From Acidimicrobiaceae bacterium (lineage in GTDB: Bacteria; Actinomycetota; Acidimicrobiia; Acidimicrobiales; MedAcidi-G1), in the NCBI GenBank assembly GCA_003541675.1, contig DPMC01000246.1:2545-7978 (forward strand): 5,434 bases of DNA. Direction: 5' to 3'. The notes below the pieces were generated by a model that did no database searches, was not told the DNA's origin, and saw only the letters and a list, made by a program, of their open reading frames with translations. Positions within the stretch are counted from its first letter, which is position 1; every line of letters starts with the position of its first letter. The translations under genes and the position numbers were made by a program. Shown in pieces: positions 1-5,222 of the stretch.

Positions 1-23
1 CTCAGCCTACGGCCGATGACCCG

Positions 24-1088
24 TCAGCCAGTCGGGAGTCGGAGGTTCTGGGTCTGACCACCGTGTCGAGCCAGCGCGGCCAACGCGTCGTCGAGTGTGG
101 CCACCCCTTCGACCGGCATGTCCCCTGCGTGCTGTCGAGCCTGGTCGGCCTCAGACGTCGGCACCAGGAACAGATCCATTCCCCCGTCGCGGGCCGCCAC
201 CACCTTCTGGACGATTCCGCCTATCGAACCGACCACGCCAGTCGGGTCGATGGTGCCCGTGGTAGCCACCTGCAGCCCACCGGTCAACTCACCGGGCGTA
301 ATCAGGTCCAAGATCGACAGTGTGAGGGCCAGCCCAGCCGAGTTTCCGCCCACGCTGCCAGTGTTGACCAGCACATCGATCGGCAGATCCTCGACGTCCT
401 CCCACCGAGTCTGGGGCGCCACGCCCATGAACCCCACCGTCTGGTCGTCATCACGGGCCCCCAACACGACCGACACCGTTCGTGACGCCCCACCCCGGAC
501 CGGCTCCACCTCGAGATCGACGACGTCGCCCGGACCACGGTCCCGGATGGCCTCCACGAGGTCCATGGCCCTCAGCACCGGTGCGCCGTCCACGGTCAAA
601 ATCACGTCGTCGATGGTCAACAGACCGGTCGACGGTCCACCTACCTCGGCCAGCCCCACGCCGGTGGCCCGAAATGGATCCACCCCGAGGTACCGCAGCG
701 CCACGGCGACCGCCGTGGACTTTGAGACACGCATCAACTGCATATTGAACGTCCGGTTCTCGTCCCGGGACCGACCGCCGAGAACACGGTCCTCTTCGAT
801 CAGCGTCAACGACGGCTTCATCCGGGCTTCGAGCCACTCCCAACCGTTGACCGTGGTGTCTTGGCGGACCGTCGTGAAGTGGATCTCGCCGGTGGCGTTG
901 AACCGCTGACCCGTGGTGATCATCACCTTGGTACTCAGCGGCTGGACCGACCCGGGCCGGAACACGAAGTAGGGGACCCGAACGAACGTGGCCAGCAGCG
1001 CGGCGGCCACGAGCAGCAAGACGATGGCTCCCCGGAGTGGGTGGGACGGCGGAGACGGCGGGTCGTCCGCCAGTAGGTTCTCCTCCAT
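24..1088 (-). CDS. YlbL-family membrane-anchored PDZ / Lon-like (S16) serine protease
   Basis: The product is a 354-residue protein counted from the ATG at 1088. Residues 18-40 form one hydrophobic N-terminal membrane segment, followed by VPYFVFRPG as in YlbL proteins, so the rest should lie outside the membrane. A PDZ domain covers about residues 133-205 (YLGVDPF, then VGGPSTGLLTIDDVILTVDG). The C-terminal half is a Lon-type protease fold with a Ser-Lys dyad: Ser250 in GGNSAGL and Lys295 in GGIVQK, with TGTIDPTGVVGSIGG between them. Families of this kind cleave or survey envelope proteins; the substrate here is unknown. The open frame continues upstream to 1319, but that part overlaps the divergent gene and is low-complexity. 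The ATGs at 1106 and 1127 remain possible starts; 1088 gives the usual family length of about 340-350. No strong Shine-Dalgarno sequence separates the choices. The residue before the catalytic serine is Asn, where homologues I recall have Pro. Only 23 bases follow the stop before the window edge, and nothing can be assigned to them. Confidence 0.9.
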   Translation of the reverse strand: MEENLLADDPPSPPSHPLRGAIVLLLVAAALLATFVRVPYFVFRPGSVQPLSTKVMITTGQRFNATGEIHFTTVRQDTTVNGWEWLEARMKPSLTLIEEDRVLGGRSRDENRTFNMQLMRVSKSTAVAVALRYLGVDPFRATGVGLAEVGGPSTGLLTIDDVILTVDGAPVLRAMDLVEAIRDRGPGDVVDLEVEPVRGGASRTVSVVLGARDDDQTVGFMGVAPQTRWEDVEDLPIDVLVNTGSVGGNSAGLALTLSILDLITPGELTGGLQVATTGTIDPTGVVGSIGGIVQKVVAARDGGMDLFLVPTSEADQARQHAGDMPVEGVATLDDALAALARHGGQTQNLRLPTG

Positions 1089-1160
1089 GGACGCCCAGCC
1101 TGCCATGGTGCCGACCAGCAACCGCATCGGGTCTACGGGCCGACACGTGGATGAACCCCG
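1089..1160. promoter_or_regulatory. Divergent intergenic region between protease gene and small membrane-protein gene
   Basis: These 72 bases lie between two genes facing away from each other, so they should hold at least the protease promoter. If the protease starts at 1127, only 33 bases remain. I see no convincing -35/-10 pair on either strand. The nearest minus-strand candidate is TAGACC (1135 down to 1130), which lacks the final T of the actinobacterial TANNNT consensus. On the plus strand TAGGTT at 1074-1079 fits TANNNT but lies inside the protease reading frame. A CACGTG palindrome sits at 1144-1149. The promoter role is inferred from gene orientation only. Confidence 0.4.
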
Positions 1161-1439
1161 ATGAGCCGCCGATCCTTTCTGAACCGATCCCTGCCGCCCA
1201 CCGGCGACCTGGAATACGCCGTGGACCGACCGTGGAGCCCCGGCGCCCGTCTCGGCATCTGGTTCCATCCGCCCCATCGAGTGGCGACCGGCCGGCGGGC
1301 GCGGATCCGCTGGTGGCACCGCGTCCGCTCCGTCGTCCTACTGGCCTTCTTCGTCGTATTTGGAGGCATCGCTCTGGCCACCGTCGTCGGTGTGGGGATC
1401 TTCCTTTCGGGTTTCCTCATCGAGCGGGCCATCGGCTGA
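1161..1439 (+). CDS. Small single-pass membrane protein, family not recognised
   Basis: This is a 92-residue protein that I cannot assign to a named family. Residues 1-56 are polar and strongly basic (SRRSFLNRS at the start; RRARIRWWHRVR at 45-56). Residues 57-87 form one long hydrophobic stretch (VVLLAFFVVFGGIALATVVG and onward), then ERAIG and the stop. The basic flank before the helix predicts a cytoplasmic N-terminus and a nearly absent external tail. The strong hydrophobic segment argues that this is a real gene and not a chance frame in GC-rich DNA. The ribosome site is weak: GTGGA at 1147-1151, about 9 bases before ATG. It is divergent from the protease gene and sits 12 bases before the HEAT-repeat gene on the same strand, so the two are probably co-transcribed. 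A role as membrane partner of the HEAT protein is possible but unproven. Confidence 0.7.
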   Translation: MSRRSFLNRSLPPTGDLEYAVDRPWSPGARLGIWFHPPHRVATGRRARIRWWHRVRSVVLLAFFVVFGGIALATVVGVGIFLSGFLIERAIG

Positions 1440-1451
1440 GAAGCCGCCCCG

Positions 1452-2243
1452 GTGACCAACCCCAACGCGAACAACGAATCGGACCCCGACGGGCATCCCG
1501 GCGAGAATCCTGCGCCGCCCATCAATCGGCACGTCCATCCTGATCCGCCTCCCACGCCCGAGGTGGCCGAGCGTCGCCGACATGCCGTGCTGGCTGGGCA
1601 CACCGGCGACGTCGAAACGGCCCGCTCCCTTCGTCTCGACCCCGAGCCGGTGGTTCGCGCCGCCGCCCTCGGCGCCCTGGCCCGCGCCGGTGGGCTCACC
1701 GACGACGAGTTGGCCGGCGGGCTCACCGACACCAACGCTGCGGTTCGCAGACGCGCTCTGGAGATCCTCGGTGCCCCCGAAGAGCCAGTGAGCAAGTCGG
1801 CCGGCGCCCCATCTGGGTCATTGGCCGATCTGCTGGCCCGCCTGCTGGCTGACCTGCTGAGCGATCACGACCCCACAGTGGTAGAGGTGGCCTGCTGGGC
1901 GGCCGGCGAACACCCCGGCAGCGCCAACGTGCTGGTCAGACCTCTGGTGGCGGTGGCCGGTACCGGATCGGGCCCCGAGGCCGAACGACCCGGCCATCCT
2001 GACCACCTATGCCGGGAGGCAGCGGTGGCCGCCCTCGGCGCCCTCGGTCACGAAGCTGGACGGGAATCGGTCCTGGCCGGACTCACCCAGAAGGCCACCA
2101 TCCGCCGCCGGGCGGTGCTGGCCCTGGCCGCTTTCGAAGGCGACGATGTAGAAGCCGCTCTTGCCGAGGCGCTGGACGACCGGGACTGGCAGGTCCGCCA
2201 AGCTGCCGAGGACCTCCTAGGTGTGGATCCCGGTCCCGGCTAG
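1452..2243 (+). CDS. HEAT-repeat domain protein
   Basis: The product is a 263-residue soluble protein with no signal peptide or membrane segment. Residues 1-37 are a polar, Asn- and Pro-rich disordered leader. From about residue 38 to 258 it is built of paired amphipathic helices of the HEAT / PBS-lyase-repeat type. Clear units are DPEPVVRAAALGALARAG (63-80), TDTNAAVRRRALEILG (92-107), DHDPTVVEVACWAAGEH (138-154), REAAVAALGALG (188-199) and DDRDWQVRQAAEDLLG (242-257). The D-x-x-VR-x-x-A pattern is the classic signature. HEAT repeats act as protein-binding scaffolds; no catalytic motif is visible. The GTG start at 1452 lies 12 bases after the preceding stop, with only weak purines (GAGAAG, 1438-1443) as a ribosome site. 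The TAG stop shares CTAG with the stop of the convergent mreB. The partner is unknown; the upstream small membrane protein is the obvious candidate. Confidence 0.85.
   Translation: MTNPNANNESDPDGHPGENPAPPINRHVHPDPPPTPEVAERRRHAVLAGHTGDVETARSLRLDPEPVVRAAALGALARAGGLTDDELAGGLTDTNAAVRRRALEILGAPEEPVSKSAGAPSGSLADLLARLLADLLSDHDPTVVEVACWAAGEHPGSANVLVRPLVAVAGTGSGPEAERPGHPDHLCREAAVAALGALGHEAGRESVLAGLTQKATIRRRAVLALAAFEGDDVEAALAEALDDRDWQVRQAAEDLLGVDPGPG
1662..2044 (+). repeat. Internal repeats of the HEAT gene
   Basis: The 17-base word GCCGCCCTCGGCGCCCT occurs exactly at 1662-1678 and again at 2028-2044, each time encoding AALGAL inside a HEAT helix. Between them are a 27-base period imperfect repeat (CCGGYGGGCTCACCGAC at 1687-1703 and 1714-1730, encoding GGLTD twice) and three 12-base units at 1827-1862 encoding DLLA, RLLA and DLLS. 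This fits growth of the gene by in-frame duplication of helical units. Shared GC-rich codon choice could also explain part of the identity. Confidence 0.6.
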
Positions 2244-2249
2244 CGCCGG
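2236..2249. other. Overlapping convergent stop codons inside a small inverted repeat
   Basis: The HEAT gene ends with TAG at 2241-2243 and mreB ends with TAG read from 2242 to 2240, so both stops lie in the self-complementary CTAG at 2240-2243. The flanks form a perfect 5-base inverted repeat, CCGGC at 2236-2240 and GCCGG at 2245-2249, with a 4-base loop. No T-run follows on either strand, so this is not a standard intrinsic terminator. Confidence 0.55.
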
Positions 2250-3244
2250 CCTTCCATGAACATCACCCGCATGGCCTCGAACGACTCGATGCAGTGGCCG
2301 GCACCCAGCACGACGCATTCCATGGGAGTCTCGACCTTCACCACCGGTACGCCCGCATCCTCGGCGATCCGTACGTCAAGTCCCCGTAGCAGACTCCCCC
2401 CGCCCACCAGGCAGATCCCGTGGGCCAACAGGTCCTGAGCCAGCTCCGGTGGAGCCTGGGCCAGGCACTGAACCACCGACTCGACCATGGCGGCCACCGG
2501 CTCCTCGATGGCCCGACGGATCTCCAGCGGGGTTAGCACCACCGTCTTGGGGAGGCCGCTCATGAGCTCCCGTCCCTTGACCTCCGCCCGGCCCTCCTCG
2601 GGCGTTGGCGCCGCCGAACCGATCGTCCACTTGATCTCCTCGGCGGTGCGCTCGCCGATGGCCAGTCCGTACTCCCGACGCACGTACGCCTGGATGGCGG
2701 CATCGATGTCAAACGACCCGACCCGCACCGCCTCGAGGGCCACCACCCCCCCCAGTGAGAGCAACGCGGATTCCGACGTGCCACCCCCGATGTCGACGAC
2801 CATGTTCCCGACCGGTTCGGAGATCGGCAGGTTCGCGCCTATCGCAGCGGCCAACGGCTGCTCGATCAACTGGGCGTCGGTGGCGCCGGCCCGACGCGCT
2901 GCGTCGGTGACCGCACGCCGCTCTACAGCGGTGATGGCCGACGGAACGCAGATCAGGACCTTCGGCCGGTTAAACCGGCTCACCCCAACCCGTTCCAACA
3001 GCAGGCGAACCATCCGCTGGGTCACCTCAAAGTCGGTGATGGCCCCCTTGCGGAGTGGCCGCTGGGCCACCACGTGCTCCGGTGTGCGGCCGATCATGTG
3101 CCACGCCTCGTCGCCCATGGCAAGCACCTCGCCGGTGCGCTCGTTAATGGCGATCACCGATGGCTCAGCCAGCACCACCCCCTCACCTCGGGCATAGACC
3201 AGGGTGTTGGCCGTGCCTAGGTCGATGGCCAGGTCCCGTGCCAT
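2240..3244 (-). CDS. mreB: MreB-family actin-like rod-shape protein
   Basis: A 334-residue MreB, of normal family length. Actin-fold nucleotide motifs are in order: phosphate-1 loop DLGTANTLVY (8-17), IEQPLAAAIGA (127-137) with the likely catalytic Glu128, phosphate-2 loop VVDIGGGTSE (149-158), GERTAEEIK (197-205) and adenosine loop GICLVGGGSLLRGLD (276-290). MreB filaments sit under the membrane and guide the elongation peptidoglycan machinery. There is no N-terminal amphipathic helix before DLG; membrane contact may rely on the hydrophobic loop near RFNRPKV (90-96), as in the Thermotoga protein. The ATG at 3244 was chosen over the longer frame to 3487 because homology begins here and AGAGAGG lies 10 bases upstream. 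It is the last gene of a four-gene unit, 4 bases after the small membrane-protein gene. mreC, mreD and rodA are absent on both sides within this window. Odd point: GSFDIDAAI (176-184) replaces the usual GG-D/E-x-MDEAI, so it may be a second, divergent MreB paralogue. Confidence 0.93.
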   Translation of the reverse strand: MARDLAIDLGTANTLVYARGEGVVLAEPSVIAINERTGEVLAMGDEAWHMIGRTPEHVVAQRPLRKGAITDFEVTQRMVRLLLERVGVSRFNRPKVLICVPSAITAVERRAVTDAARRAGATDAQLIEQPLAAAIGANLPISEPVGNMVVDIGGGTSESALLSLGGVVALEAVRVGSFDIDAAIQAYVRREYGLAIGERTAEEIKWTIGSAAPTPEEGRAEVKGRELMSGLPKTVVLTPLEIRRAIEEPVAAMVESVVQCLAQAPPELAQDLLAHGICLVGGGSLLRGLDVRIAEDAGVPVVKVETPMECVVLGAGHCIESFEAMRVMFMEGRR

Positions 3245-3248
3245 GAGG

Positions 3249-3515
3249 TCAGCGCCTCTCTGATCCGGTGTCGGAACCGGATCCGGGCTCTTCGGACGAA
3301 GCGTCTCCGAGCACACGGATACCACCGGTCCCAAGGGCACCCGGTCCGCGGGCGGGCGCTCCACCGCCGGGTCCATGCCGAAGGGCCCGCAGATTGGCAC
3401 GTGCCTGGTTCGGATCCTCAACGACCTTCTTCGGACGGCTGAACAGCCAGACGGCCGCCGAGAGCACGACGGCCAGACCGACCCCACCAGCCAAGAACAG
3501 GACTGCTGGATTCAC
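3249..3515 (-). CDS. Small single-pass membrane protein coupled to mreB, family not recognised
   Basis: This is an 88-residue protein starting with GTG (VNPAVLFLAGGVG). Residues 3-26 form one hydrophobic helix ending in VWLFSRPKK, whose basic residues predict an outside N-terminus and a cytoplasmic remainder. Residues 28-50 are charged (VVEDPNQARANLRALRHG), residues 50-68 are Gly/Pro/Ala-rich and likely flexible, and the tail is Ser/Glu/Gly-rich. I do not recognise a family. The GTG start is well supported: it overlaps the moaE stop as GTGA (3515-3512) and has a perfect AGGAGG 4 bases upstream. A longer frame to 3656 would run through moaE and is not needed. The stop falls 4 bases before the mreB ATG, so translation of the two is probably coupled. 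A small membrane protein with a cytoplasmic tail beside a cytosolic MreB that lacks an amphipathic helix could be a membrane tether; this is inference. Confidence 0.8.
   Translation of the reverse strand: MNPAVLFLAGGVGLAVVLSAAVWLFSRPKKVVEDPNQARANLRALRHGPGGGAPARGPGALGTGGIRVLGDASSEEPGSGSDTGSERR
3255..3261 (-). promoter_or_regulatory. Ribosome binding site of mreB
   Basis: Read on the minus strand, AGAGAGG ends 10 bases before the ATG at 3244. It lies inside the last codons of the upstream membrane-protein gene. It supports 3244 as the mreB start rather than an upstream codon of the same frame. Confidence 0.5.
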
Positions 3516-4081
3516 ACGACCTCCTGGGGACTGTCCTGTGGAGCCGAGCTTGGCACCTCGACCACGTGCTGGGCATCCACACCCCAGTGCTCGCCACCGG
3601 CCCACGCCTCGCTCTTCCAGATCGGCACAGTTTCCTTGAGCGTGTCGATGCACCACCGGCCGGCGTCGAACGCGGTGTCCCGGTGAGGCGACGACACGGC
3701 CACCACCACGGCCGCCTCGCCAATGGCCAACGGTCCGGTCCGGTGGATCAGGGCGATGCGACCCAGGTCAGGCCATCGGTTCCGAGCCTCGCCGGCCAGT
3801 CGCCCTAGCCTCGGGACCACCTGAGACTCGTACGCCTCGTATTCCAGTGCGGTGACCTCCGGGCGCCCCTCGGCATGGTCCCGGGCGTCACCACGGAACA
3901 CCACGACGGCCCCACAGTCGTGTCGCCCGATCCAACCGGTTACTTCGTCGACGGGTAGTGGGCCGTCCGTCAACGCCACCCAGGTCTCGTCGTCCGGACC
4001 GTCCACTAGATCGGGGACAGCACCCGGACCGGCCCCAGAGGGACGGCCATCAGAAGGGGTCTCACCGGCCATCGGTCGCAT
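3512..4081 (-). CDS. moaE: Molybdopterin synthase large subunit MoaE
   Basis: This 189-residue protein matches MoaE, which with thiocarboxylated MoaD converts precursor Z (cPMP) to molybdopterin in the cytosol. The MoaE domain covers about residues 33-166: TWVALTDGPLPVDEV, VVVFRGDARDH (60-69), LEYEAYE (79-85), HRTGPLAIGEAAV (113-125), SPHRDTAFDA (131-140) and DTLKETVPIWKSE (146-158). Lys149 and Lys156 align with the active-site lysines 119 and 126 of the E. coli enzyme. Residues 1-32 are an acidic, Gly/Pro-rich extension, and a short tail follows the domain. The start is uncertain: ATG at 4081 overlaps the epimerase by 20 bases and ATG at 4072 by 11; neither has a clear Shine-Dalgarno, which fits translational coupling. 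The stop overlaps the next start as GTGA. No moaD or other cofactor gene is present in the window, so its place beside mreB is odd. Confidence 0.93.
   Translation of the reverse strand: MRPMAGETPSDGRPSGAGPGAVPDLVDGPDDETWVALTDGPLPVDEVTGWIGRHDCGAVVVFRGDARDHAEGRPEVTALEYEAYESQVVPRLGRLAGEARNRWPDLGRIALIHRTGPLAIGEAAVVVAVSSPHRDTAFDAGRWCIDTLKETVPIWKSEAWAGGEHWGVDAQHVVEVPSSAPQDSPQEVV
3520..3525 (-). promoter_or_regulatory. Strong internal ribosome binding site inside the end of moaE
   Basis: On the minus strand a perfect AGGAGG is followed by TCGT and then the GTG at 3515. It lies within the last codons of moaE. It is the best Shine-Dalgarno sequence seen in the window and fixes the start of the small membrane-protein gene, suggesting that this product is made well independently of read-through from moaE. 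Confidence 0.7.
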
Positions 4082-5132
4082 CGTAGGGTGCCCGACCCGA
4101 CCCCCGGGGGCGGCGGATCAGACGCACTATTAACCGGCCCAGGATGAGCACCAGAACCCCAGCTACGGCCAGTGAGACCTGCTGGCGAGCCTGGGCGTCC
4201 ATGCGGTCCAGCAGGCCCGGTTCGTGGCCGGCCACGTAGGCCTCCTCGTTGGAATGGGTGGGTACCCAGCCGAGATTCCGGAGACGGTCGTTGGCCACCA
4301 CCCACGGGTGAACCGAGTAGGGGAACACCCCCGGGGGGGCCGGAGACAACCCGGCCTTCCATAAAGCCCGGGTCACCAGGGCAGCTACCGGACCGGGCAG
4401 ACGTAGCCGGGGACCGGGACCACCAAGCTCGGCCATGACCTCCACGCCGATCCATCCGTCGGGCGCCACGTTCAACGGTCCGTTGTAACGGGCCTGCACG
4501 GCACACACCGCGGCGGACGCTAGGTCGTCGGAATGCAGAAACTGCCCCAACGGCTCGCCCTCGTCGCTACGGATGGATGCCGCGGCGCCGACGACGGTGG
4601 CCAGGCCGCCCGGACGCTCCTCGGCGACAGTCACCGCTGCACGCAGCACGGTCAACGCACGGTCGTCTGACTCGGCGGCCCACGCTCCGGCCAGCTCCTC
4701 CATCCGGGCCCTATGCACGGCGAAGGCAAAATCCGGGCACGGTCGTACCGGAGCGTCCTCGGTCAGCGGCACCGGGTTGTCGGGCCACGCTCCGTAGACC
4801 ATGGCCGAAGAGCGGACGACAAGATGAGTCACCCCGGCATCGGACGCCGCAGCCAGTAACCGTTCCACGACCGCCAGGCGGTCGCGGCCCTCGTCGGTGT
4901 CCTGATCACCAGCAGTCACCCCGGCCGCCAGGTGAACCACTACCTCGACGTCGGCCAACTGTGCACGCAGGTCAGTGACCGCCAGGTCGACCGTACGTAG
5001 TTCTATTTCGGGCGCTGGCGCAGTGCTCGACCGTCGATCCAAGCCGATGACCTCGTGCCCGGCCGCGGCCAGGCCTACACAGAGCTGCCGTCCGACCGCA
5101 CCGGTCGATCCGGTGACCACGACCCGGCTCAT
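4062..5132 (-). CDS. NAD-dependent epimerase/dehydratase (extended SDR) with C-terminal membrane segment and altered active site
   Basis: A 356-residue protein. Residues 1-31 form the Rossmann nucleotide-binding unit, with VTGSTGAVGRQL (6-17) as the GxxGxxG loop and LDRR at strand 2. VDL (48-50), VVHLAAG (65-71) and VVRSSAMVYG (105-114) follow the extended-SDR pattern. The usual catalytic YxxxK is replaced: FAFAVHR (135-141) places Phe137 and Arg141 at the Tyr and Lys positions, so classical epimerase or reductase chemistry is doubtful. FLHSDDLASA (198-207) is the typical region after the substrate domain. Residues 318-338 (QVSLAVAGVLVLILGRLIVR) are strongly hydrophobic and followed by LIRRPRG, giving a C-terminal anchor with the enzyme domain in the cytosol. 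The ATG at 5132 starts directly at the Rossmann fold; no clear Shine-Dalgarno is seen. It is the first gene of the epimerase-moaE-small membrane protein-mreB unit. A regulatory or NAD(P)-sensing role is an alternative to catalysis. Confidence 0.88.
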   Translation of the reverse strand: MSRVVVTGSTGAVGRQLCVGLAAAGHEVIGLDRRSSTAPAPEIELRTVDLAVTDLRAQLADVEVVVHLAAGVTAGDQDTDEGRDRLAVVERLLAAASDAGVTHLVVRSSAMVYGAWPDNPVPLTEDAPVRPCPDFAFAVHRARMEELAGAWAAESDDRALTVLRAAVTVAEERPGGLATVVGAAASIRSDEGEPLGQFLHSDDLASAAVCAVQARYNGPLNVAPDGWIGVEVMAELGGPGPRLRLPGPVAALVTRALWKAGLSPAPPGVFPYSVHPWVVANDRLRNLGWVPTHSNEEAYVAGHEPGLLDRMDAQARQQVSLAVAGVLVLILGRLIVRLIRRPRGSGRAPYDATDGR

Positions 5133-5222
5133 CGGGAACGGCCGGTACTCATAGGGAGCGGCAAGTCCGCCGGGTGGCGGATCGCGGGTAGTCGGGGGAA
5201 GTCACTCCCATAGAGTGCCCTC
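5133..5222. promoter_or_regulatory. Divergent promoter region between the epimerase-mreB operon and the zincin gene
   Basis: This 90-base gap must supply transcription in both directions. It contains a mirrored motif: ACTCATAGGGAG at 5147-5158 (read on the minus strand, CTCCCTATGAGT) and CTCCCATAGAGT at 5205-5216, matching at 9 of 12 positions in inverted orientation. Each copy carries the TA-rich hexamer nearest its own gene (TATGAG on the minus strand, TAGAGT on the plus). Between them CCGCC-GGGT-GGCGG at 5167-5180 is a perfect 5-base inverted repeat. No good TTGACA-like -35 box is visible on either strand. Promoter function is inferred from gene orientation and these motifs. Confidence 0.5.
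5203..5217 (+). promoter_or_regulatory. Candidate -10 box with overlapping operator-like inverted repeat, leaderless zincin start
   Basis: TAGAGT at 5211-5216 fits the actinobacterial -10 consensus TANNNT. Its last T lies 7 bases before the G of the GTG at 5223, which would place the transcription start on the start codon, i.e. a leaderless mRNA. No Shine-Dalgarno sits at a usable distance: GGGGGAA at 5194-5200 is about 22 bases away. The same bases lie in a perfect inverted repeat, CACTC-CCATA-GAGTG, a plausible repressor site. Short repeats like this can arise by chance. Confidence 0.4.

Noticed and set aside
97..909. Long plus-strand open frame antisense to the protease gene
   Set aside because: Its translation is Ser/Thr/Arg/Pro-rich with no domain or hydrophobic pattern, as expected for the shadow of a GC-rich gene; the minus strand carries clear protease motifs.
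1037..1543. Plus-strand frame across the protease 5' end and the small membrane-protein gene
   Set aside because: It is Pro/Arg-rich with no membrane segment or motif, whereas the alternative frame 1161-1439 has a clean hydrophobic helix and fits the operon spacing.
1827..1862. Three 12-base units as a candidate tandem repeat locus
   Set aside because: They encode a short leucine-rich helix within the HEAT protein and diverge by third-base changes; protein periodicity explains them.
2746..2753. Run of eight C inside mreB as a possible phase-variation tract
   Set aside because: It encodes the expected GGV of the conserved SLGGVV segment, the frame is intact, and one short tract is not evidence of switching.
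2487..3197. Plus-strand open frame antisense to mreB
   Set aside because: The composition is low-complexity Arg/Ser/Thr, no family motif is visible, and it lies entirely opposite conserved MreB motifs.
3245..3487. Upstream extension of the mreB reading frame
   Set aside because: Residues before MARDLAIDLG show no MreB similarity and overlap the small membrane-protein gene; a ribosome site supports 3244.
4101..4337. Two perfect CCCCCGGGGG palindromes at 4101-4110 and 4328-4337
   Set aside because: Both lie inside the epimerase coding sequence and are readily explained by Gly/Pro/Arg codons in GC-rich DNA; no flanking structure supports a terminator or binding site.
4006..4506. Minus-strand open frame overlapping the epimerase and moaE
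   Set aside because: Gly/Pro/Arg-rich out-of-frame translation; both overlapped frames encode recognisable protein families.
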